Source: Ga0074139 sp964515195
GTDB lineage: Bacteria > Bdellovibrionota > Bdellovibrionia > Bdellovibrionales > Bdellovibrionaceae
DNA: 64,000 nucleotides
Direction: 5' to 3'
NCBI GenBank assembly: GCA_964515195.1
Contig: CAZETK010000004.1
Location: forward strand, 1-64,000
Of this stretch, positions 59,303 through 64,000 are shown piece by piece. Numbering within the stretch: position 1 is the first letter of the stretch; the number at the start of each line of letters is the position of its first letter. The notes below the pieces were generated by a model. That model worked only from the letters and a program-made list of their open reading frames with translations. It made no database searches and was not told where the DNA came from. The translations under genes were made by a program, and so were the position numbers.

Positions 59303-60115
59303 CTATGCCTCGTCAATTGCCTCTTGAACCGACGAGAGTTTCATAATGCTCAGGGCTCCTCGTGTCACGATAGCTGCGATGAGGAGGCCAATCACGAGAT
59401 CAGGCCAGGACGATTTGAAAAAGTAGACAAGCGCTCCCGCAAGTAGGACCCCGATGTTTGCCAGGACATCGTTCGTGGAAAAAATCCAACTTGCTCGCAT
59501 GTGAACAGCGCCCTGCCTATGTTTCATCAATAGGAGAAGGCAGGTGACGTTTGCACATAGGGCGACAAAGGACATTCCCATCATGAAGATGGAATTGGGT
59601 TCGCTCCCAAAGATGAAGCGCCTCGCAACTTCGCTAAAGGCACCGAAAGCCAAGAGAAGCTGAAACCAGCCACTCAGTCGGGCCGCTCGGTGCTGGATTA
59701 AGTGGGATCTTCCAACGGCGTAAAGGCTCATCGAATAGACGGCGGCATCAGCCAGCATATCGAGGGAGTCTGCGATAAGCCCCGTCGACTGTGCGTAAAA
59801 GCCAACTCCAATCTCAAGAATGAACATGGCAAAATTTATCGCCAGCAGTATCCATAGGATGCGGCTTTCATCGCTCGTCTGTATGGAACTTGCCACCGCA
59901 GAAGTTTCGGCTTCTTCGAGGAAGCGCGAACCAAGGTTTAATTTTTCCAGGTCCTTTGCAATATCTTCGGTTCGCTCATCGTGAATCACTGTCAAGCGGC
60001 GCACCGGAAGATCAAATTGAAGATGAGCTGACTTGTATTTTCCGAGGGCCAGGCGAATCAATTGCTCTTCGCTCGGGCAATCCATTTTAATGATTTCAAA
60101 GAGACTCTTTTTCAT
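59303..60115 (-). CDS. CDF-type cation transporter with N-terminal HMA-like domain
   Basis: A 270-aa protein. Residues 1-75 resemble an HMA domain with an altered loop (IIKMDCPSEEQLIRLALGKY: one Cys). The membrane domain has six segments with GLIADSLDMLADAAVYSMSL (first Asp site) and HMRASWIFSTNDVLANIGVL (second Asp site), both needed for zinc binding. It stops after the sixth segment (SVQEAIDEA), so the cytoplasmic C-terminal domain is absent. It overlaps the ArsR gene by 4 bases and is thus under ArsR control. Zn/Cd/Co export is likely. Confidence 0.82.
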   Translation of the reverse strand: MKKSLFEIIKMDCPSEEQLIRLALGKYKSAHLQFDLPVRRLTVIHDERTEDIAKDLEKLNLGSRFLEEAETSAVASSIQTSDESRILWILLAINFAMFILEIGVGFYAQSTGLIADSLDMLADAAVYSMSLYAVGRSHLIQHRAARLSGWFQLLLAFGAFSEVARRFIFGSEPNSIFMMGMSFVALCANVTCLLLLMKHRQGAVHMRASWIFSTNDVLANIGVLLAGALVYFFKSSWPDLVIGLLIAAIVTRGALSIMKLSSVQEAIDEA

Positions 60116-60516
60116 GCCCGCTTTTGTTGCGCCTCTCTATCCATAATTCTAGAAGGCTTGCGGCAGCGACCACCTTCCCGGAGAAGGATGCGCTTTTTAA
60201 AGCGGCGAAGATCCTTTTCAAACTGTTTGCCGGTATCTGGGTAGCCTCGAATGGCAGCGTGGATCGCCAATAAATGCCTATTTTTGACTAGCGAGTGATA
60301 GATCCATTTCCCGTCACGAGTGGAAGTCAAAACCCCCGAGGATTTGAGCACTTTTAGGTGCCGCGAGAGTTTGTATTCCGGCTCCTCAAGGCTATCGGAG
60401 AGTTCACAGAGGCACATTTCACTTTTGGCTCGGAGCATAAGAGAAACCATCCGAATCCTGTAAGGATCGGACAGGGCCTGAAAAAGCTCATGCAGCGATG
60501 AATCTATACGATGCAT
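60112..60516 (-). CDS. ArsR/SmtB-family metal-responsive repressor
   Basis: Start taken at ATG 60516 (about 134 aa), because the earlier TTG at 60552 lies inside the operator. Winged helix: FQALSDPYRIRMVSLMLRAK, CLCELSDSLEEPEYKLSRHL, LKSSGVLTSTRDGKWIYHSL. The EMCLCEL sequence puts two Cys in helix 3, as in the ArsR/CadC-type metal site. The C-terminal tail is basic with an additional Cys. It should release DNA on binding a thiophilic or divalent metal and so induce the CDF transporter, and maybe the divergent iron permease. Confidence 0.85.
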   Translation of the reverse strand: MHRIDSSLHELFQALSDPYRIRMVSLMLRAKSEMCLCELSDSLEEPEYKLSRHLKVLKSSGVLTSTRDGKWIYHSLVKNRHLLAIHAAIRGYPDTGKQFEKDLRRFKKRILLREGGRCRKPSRIMDREAQQKRA

Positions 60517-60536
60517 ATTTTGATTTCTATTCTCAA

Positions 60537-60552
60537 TTGCAGTATGGTGCAA
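60537..60552. promoter_or_regulatory. Candidate ArsR operator
   Basis: TTGCAGTATGGTGCAA: TTGCA and TGCAA perfect inverted half-sites with a 6-base spacer, 21 bp upstream of the arsR-type ATG and in the gap to the divergent cytochrome-FTR1 gene. ArsR/SmtB repressors usually bind such 12-2-12 type or shorter dyads. Binding is inferred. Confidence 0.55.
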
Positions 60553-60617
60553 GTGTTTTTCATCTACTTCTCATTTGGCGGGAAATTTAAACGACTGCTT
60601 GTCCATTTAGGACTCTT

Positions 60618-62534
60618 ATGTTGGATGGTGTCTTGGTTATGAAAAAAATTATTTTTACGCTTTCAATTCTTTTTTCTTTATCTCTTGCAGCCTTGGCGAA
60701 TCCGCCTGCACCCAAAAATTCCCCGGATATCGTTGTGCATCTTTTGGACTATCTTGCAAAAGACTACGGCGGTGCTGTTCAGAACGGAAAAGTAGTTAGT
60801 AAATCTGAATACGCGGAACAAGTGGAGTTCGCAGAGATCGTCGAAAAGAACGCGAACGGCGTCGAAAAACTTCACGCGAATCAAGAATTCATGTTGGGAG
60901 TAAATCGACTTCAGTCTCTGATTCGCTCAAAGGGAGCGGCGGAGGAAGTCTCGAAGCTCGCCCGAAATCTCCAGCAGGATGCCATTCGTCTTGCCGGTAT
61001 CGAGGTCGCTCCCACGCATTGGCCCGATCTCGCCAAGGGTGCTTCGCTTTTTCAGGCAAATTGCGTGAGTTGCCATGGGGCAAGCGGAAGGGGCGACGGG
61101 ATTGCGGGAGCGAGTCTTGATCCAAAGCCCGCAAACTTTCATGACCCAGACCTTGTTTGGAATAGCGCTCCCTATAAGTTCTATAACACCATTCGCCTTG
61201 GAGTCCCTGGAACCGGCATGGCTGCTTTTTCCCATCTTTCTGATGAGGACGTTTGGGCTCTTGCTTTTTATCTGAAATCGCTTCCATATGCAGATAGTCG
61301 TAAGGGAGAGGCCGCCGAGCTTTCATTGAAGGAAGTGGCAACTCGCACGGATGCGGAGATCGCCGAAGGGCTGGGCGGAAAAAGCGACGATGTGGTCGCC
61401 GCAATTGGCTCGCTTCGCACGGATGCAGGTGGACCGGTTAATAAAGACCCGATGCGGATCGCCGAAGAACTTTTGAATGAAAGTGTTGCGGCAGCGAAAG
61501 AAAATGACTTTGAATCCGCAGGAAGGCTCTCTCTTCGCGCTTATCTTGAGGGAATAGAACCGCTAGAACCTAAGATGAAAGCGAATCTTCCCGGTTTCGT
61601 TGAGGACATCGAATCTAGAATGAGTGCCTATCGCTCCTCTCTTGAGAAGCATGAGCCGATTGCAAAGATTGAAGCGCAAAAATCGGAAATTTTTGGGAAA
61701 CTCCGGGAAGCGAAGAATCTTTTTTCTCAAAATAAAATGTCGCCAGCAGTCGCCTTTGGCGCAGCGTTTTCGATTTTCCTGCGTGAAGGATTTGAGGCGG
61801 TGCTTATCATCATTGTCCTTATCAGTATTCTAAGAGCCATGGGGCAGCCCGAAGCCATTCGATGGGTTCATGTCGGCTGGGGAGCTGCTGTGGGAGTTGG
61901 ACTTATCACTTGGTTTGCCTCTGGCCTCCTGATTTCCATGAGCGGCCTGAGCCGCGAGATTATGGAGGGCGCAATCTCGATTCTTGCCGTTATGGTTCTC
62001 GTGTATGTGGGATTTTGGCTTCATCGCTACTCAGAACTGAAAAAGTGGCGCGACTTTTTAGAGGCGAAACTTAAGCATGGGCTCAACAAGGGCAGCTATT
62101 TACTCCTCGCCGTCGTGGCATTCATGGCGGTTTTTCGTGAGGCTTTCGAGGTCGTACTATTTCTTCGAGCAATTTGGATTGATCTTGAGTCCTCGGGGCA
62201 AACGATCGCGGGAACTGGCGTGCTGAGTTCTTTTATTCTGCTCATGGGACTTTCGTACTTCGCTGTCCGTGAAAGTAAGAAGCTTCCGCTTAGAAAGTTG
62301 TTTCAAGTTTGCTCCTGGACCATGATTGCGCTGGCCGTGGTATTGGCAGGAAAGGGAATTCACTCGCTCCAGGAAGCAGGAATTGTCCCAGTATCTACGC
62401 TTGCGATTCCTCTGAGAATGGACCTTGTGGGCCTTTATCCGAGCATTCAAACGCTGGCCGTCCAAGCTATAGTAATCGCGGTCTTTGGCTTTCTTTTGCT
62501 GAGTGATAAGGCTCGATCACAGGTGACCTCGTAA
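60618..62534 (+). CDS. Cytochrome c-FTR1 iron permease fusion
   Basis: A 638-aa protein. Signal peptide (MKKIIFTLSILFSLSLAALA), a periplasmic region with one haem c motif (ANCVSCHGASGRGDG near residue 150) and then FTR1: the RExxE motifs occur as FLREGFEAVLIIIVLI (near 390) and AVFREAFEVVLFLRAIW (near 505), with seven segments in total. FTR1 permeases move Fe(III) after oxidation of Fe(II); the fused cytochrome could take the electron. AGGA precedes the start at 60618 (60639 is an alternative). It is divergent from the ArsR-type gene. Confidence 0.88.
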   Translation: MLDGVLVMKKIIFTLSILFSLSLAALANPPAPKNSPDIVVHLLDYLAKDYGGAVQNGKVVSKSEYAEQVEFAEIVEKNANGVEKLHANQEFMLGVNRLQSLIRSKGAAEEVSKLARNLQQDAIRLAGIEVAPTHWPDLAKGASLFQANCVSCHGASGRGDGIAGASLDPKPANFHDPDLVWNSAPYKFYNTIRLGVPGTGMAAFSHLSDEDVWALAFYLKSLPYADSRKGEAAELSLKEVATRTDAEIAEGLGGKSDDVVAAIGSLRTDAGGPVNKDPMRIAEELLNESVAAAKENDFESAGRLSLRAYLEGIEPLEPKMKANLPGFVEDIESRMSAYRSSLEKHEPIAKIEAQKSEIFGKLREAKNLFSQNKMSPAVAFGAAFSIFLREGFEAVLIIIVLISILRAMGQPEAIRWVHVGWGAAVGVGLITWFASGLLISMSGLSREIMEGAISILAVMVLVYVGFWLHRYSELKKWRDFLEAKLKHGLNKGSYLLLAVVAFMAVFREAFEVVLFLRAIWIDLESSGQTIAGTGVLSSFILLMGLSYFAVRESKKLPLRKLFQVCSWTMIALAVVLAGKGIHSLQEAGIVPVSTLAIPLRMDLVGLYPSIQTLAVQAIVIAVFGFLLLSDKARSQVTS

Positions 62535-62560
62535 TAAGCGGCATTGTGGCCACCTTATTA
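62532..62560. terminator. Hairpin overlapping the iron-permease stop codon
   Basis: TAATAAG (62532-62538) pairs with CTTATTA (62554-62560), and GGC (62540-62542) with GCC (62549-62551) around a 6-base loop. The first TAA is the stop codon of the permease. It is a plausible terminator, though no strong T run follows. Confidence 0.5.
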
Positions 62561-62606
62561 CTTGTCTGACTTATCCTGATCTTCGCTGTCCATCATGCCG
62601 CCTTTC

Positions 62607-62725
62607 GGAACTGTGCTGTTTCATAATGACTTCCTTTCGTTGATGCGGGGGAACCTTTTCCCCTTCACCAAAGGCTGAGGGGGAAAGGTACACTGCTAGT
62701 GAGTCGGAGGAGGCGTGACGATTTT
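62607..62725. repeat. Imperfect direct repeat, copy 2
   Basis: Matches 53251-53368 in order and direction over about 118 bp. On the minus strand it retains ATG plus six codons of the DUF6908-like gene (MKQHSSE) and then diverges. The hairpin CCTTTTCCCC / GGGGGAAAGG (about 62653-62689) corresponds to that of copy 1 with changed bases on both arms. The 62535-62814 gap has no gene apart from this. Confidence 0.75.
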
Positions 62726-62814
62726 CTGGTCCTATGTAAAGAAAATCGATTAGAGCGCCGACGGAGGCGAACGCTCACATTACGAAAGGGGGCCTAACAG
62801 CAAATGAAAAGAAT

Positions 62815-63012
62815 CTATTTTGCCATTGTCAGATCTTTGCACGCCGAGTTGTTAAAGATGCTGGGGCATCCCCAGTCCTTCTTCGTCTCGGTAAGAGCGA
62901 CATGCCGAACCGTCGCGATCTGACGCCAGAGCCATTCACGTTGACCGGTCGCATGGGCCACGACGACGATGGATGCGATTATGAGGATGAATTCTTTGAG
63001 TGCTGCGAGCAT
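62815..63012 (-). CDS. 65-aa membrane protein next to the recombinase
   Basis: ATG 63012 has AGGAG eight bases upstream. The product has one transmembrane segment near the start (ALKEFILIIASIVVVAHA) and a polar C-terminus (QREWLWRQIATVRHVALTET, then KKDWGCPSIFN). A diverged piece of the same C-terminus occurs at 59041-59098, which supports a real gene that has been duplicated. Unknown function. Overlaps the recombinase-like gene by 34 bases. Confidence 0.55.
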   Translation of the reverse strand: MLAALKEFILIIASIVVVAHATGQREWLWRQIATVRHVALTETKKDWGCPSIFNNSACKDLTMAK

Positions 63013-63632
63013 TGGTTTTTCTCCTGGTTAATGGGTTGTTGGTAATTTTTGGGATTGTGGGCGAGCGCCCGTTTGACGGATTGAGGGTGCCAGGTCTTAC
63101 CCTCTTTGGTTTTGAGACCTTTTGAGTTGAGGTTCTGCGCGATCATGCGGAGCGATTTTCCGCAAATGCGGAGGCGGTGCATTTCCTCTATGACCCGCTG
63201 CTCCGCGAGATGGGGAATGAGCTTTCCATTTTGCTTTTTCCACCCATAAGGCACGGACCCCGTGAGGTAGCCGGGCCGGTGCGAATCGAATTCTGTGACG
63301 CCTGAATTCTCCAAAATTTTGCGGACATACTCCCTAGATACGGAGTAGCGTTCAGCAATTTGGCTCAAGGAATTCGCTTCGTCTAAAAACAGCTTTTTGA
63401 ACTGGCGTTCGAAATCGATCTGGACATTGAGAGAATGTTCAAATATATCAATAATGTAGGCTCGATGGTCGGGCTTGCGATCACCGCTGTCATCGGTGGT
63501 TTTTCTGATTTGGTCGGTCGTGTCGCTCGGGCCGCCAACTCTCTCTCTTCCCGAACCAGCGGCCAAGAGAGTGACGGTTAGAATCTGGTGAAGACCCGGA
63601 AGTGACACCCGAAAGGGACCGGGCAGAAGCAA
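62979..63632 (-). CDS. Recombinase-type DNA-binding protein without catalytic domain
   Basis: Up to 217 aa; the true start is unclear (candidates TTG 63632 or GTG 63609), as the first part overlaps the end of the large recombinase. From about residue 60 it shows a helix-turn-helix (SLSQIAERYSVSREYVRKIL) and then a 'Recombinase' domain (YLTGSVPYGWKKQNGKLIPH; GKSLRMIAQNLNSKGLKTKE; KTWHPQSVKRALAHN). This is the DNA-contacting part of large serine recombinases, without resolvase motifs. It may help the integrase choose or hold att sites, or act as a directionality factor. Confidence 0.65.
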   Translation of the reverse strand: MLLPGPFRVSLPGLHQILTVTLLAAGSGRERVGGPSDTTDQIRKTTDDSGDRKPDHRAYIIDIFEHSLNVQIDFERQFKKLFLDEANSLSQIAERYSVSREYVRKILENSGVTEFDSHRPGYLTGSVPYGWKKQNGKLIPHLAEQRVIEEMHRLRICGKSLRMIAQNLNSKGLKTKEGKTWHPQSVKRALAHNPKNYQQPINQEKNQCSQHSKNSSS

Positions 63633-64000
63633 GCGCCCCCACCCAGTACCCCAATTCCAATTTTTCAGGAAACACGCGAATCGAGCTTAGGACACACCCT
63701 AACGCATCCCTTTTTTCATTCAAATTCAGGGTTTCGAACTCTTTAAAAAACGCCTTGAGATGATTGGTTACCTGGTTGCCCGAAACCACCGAAGCCTTTA
63801 GTTCACGAATCTGCTGATAGACGTTTTCACGTTCTTCCTCATGTGCCTTCGCTTTTTCTTCGAATTCTTGGACTTGGCCAAGGATGAGCTTTGGATCGGC
63901 CCCATTTGGGAGATCGGCAAGATAGTTCAGCAGGTTCGCGGCTTTTTTTCGAAATTCCCGGACATTGTTTTCAATGCTAGCTGCCTGGGATTCAAGTTCG
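63490..64000 (-). CDS. C-terminal part of a large serine recombinase (N-terminus beyond window)
   Basis: The frame is open from the window edge (64000) to TAA/TGA at 63490, about 169 codons. A coiled-coil region (EFEEKAKAHEEERENVYQQI, then RELKAS) is followed by FFKEFETLNLNEKRDALGCV and LSSIRVFPEKLELGYW, the typical closing part of large serine recombinases. The catalytic and zinc-ribbon domains lie to the right of the window. An internal GTG at 63789 is not the real start. Given that the left-end recombinase is truncated, this is the better candidate for the active integrase of the element. Confidence 0.75.
   Translation of the reverse strand, partial: ELESQAASIENNVREFRKKAANLLNYLADLPNGADPKLILGQVQEFEEKAKAHEEERENVYQQIRELKASVVSGNQVTNHLKAFFKEFETLNLNEKRDALGCVLSSIRVFPEKLELGYWVGALASARSLSGVTSGSSPDSNRHSLGRWFGKRESWRPERHDRPNQKNHR

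Noticed and set aside
1..64000. CRISPR arrays, tRNA or rRNA genes, att-site tRNA targets
   Set aside because: No regularly spaced repeats or recognisable RNA genes were seen on reading. Short tRNAs could be missed without a covariance search.

Overview
The window reads as most of an integrative/conjugative element (ICE) or similar mobile island, loaded with copper/silver and divalent-metal resistance genes. G+C is close to 50% by eye and genes are packed into tight operons, often with 1-17 base overlaps. No rRNA, tRNA or housekeeping core genes are present, so the host is not fixed by the sequence. The gene style (CopB, DUF3347, His-rich periplasmic proteins, a VirB-like system without VirB11) would suit a predatory or environmental deltaproteobacterium-like lineage such as Bdellovibrionota, but this is a guess. 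Serine-recombinase material lies at both ends. The left copy has lost its 3' end to what looks like an IS21-family terminus. The right copy runs off the window.

Layout. 0-2.8 kb: truncated serine recombinase, small accessory genes, and an XRE / membrane protein / RelE-like toxin module. 2.8-3.0 kb: a nested perfect inverted repeat, candidate oriT. 3.0-14.0 kb (minus strand): a conjugation operon (VirB2-VirB3-VirB4-VirB5-VirB6-VirB8-VirB9-VirB10-VirD4, a lipoprotein and a Replic_Relax-like protein). 14.2-30.5 kb: copper/silver island with thioredoxin-like protein, HMA-MauE protein, multicopper oxidase, a split secreted protein, CsoR with two operators, small periplasmic proteins, CusCBA, DUF3347, ECF sigma with a membrane partner, CopB-type ATPase, DUF2933 and ICMT-like genes. 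30.5-41.5 kb: a compact operon of metabolic 'spare' enzymes (archaeal-type MAT, beta-CASP RNase, AAA ATPase, LdhA-like dehydrogenase, EamA, lycopene-cyclase-like, type II GAPDH, PEP synthase, HMA, Met-rich lipoprotein, DsrE). 41.6-49.1 kb (minus): a sigma-54 two-component system wrapped around a YcaO enzyme and a peptide-type solute-binding protein. 49.4-53.3 kb: two XRE regulators with paired operators, a 59-aa protein and a Rad50/SMC-like ATPase (defence candidate). 53.4-62.6 kb: CzcCA efflux with a miniature adaptor, a broken and an intact CDF transporter, an ArsR regulator and a cytochrome c-FTR1 iron permease. 62.6-64 kb: small membrane protein, accessory recombinase DNA-binding protein and the C-terminus of a large serine recombinase.

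How it fits together. The most interesting point is a regulatory link. A 16-bp dyad, GTTYK-N6-MGAAC, occurs three times upstream of the sigma-54 regulator operon and three times (one with a mismatch) upstream of the conjugation operon 35 kb away. The regulator operon also has a good sigma-54 promoter. I infer that the YcaO / solute-binding protein / histidine kinase / sigma-54 regulator operon controls conjugation, possibly by sensing a modified peptide. Start sites were chosen from visible Shine-Dalgarno sequences. All family assignments come from reading motifs, not from database searches.
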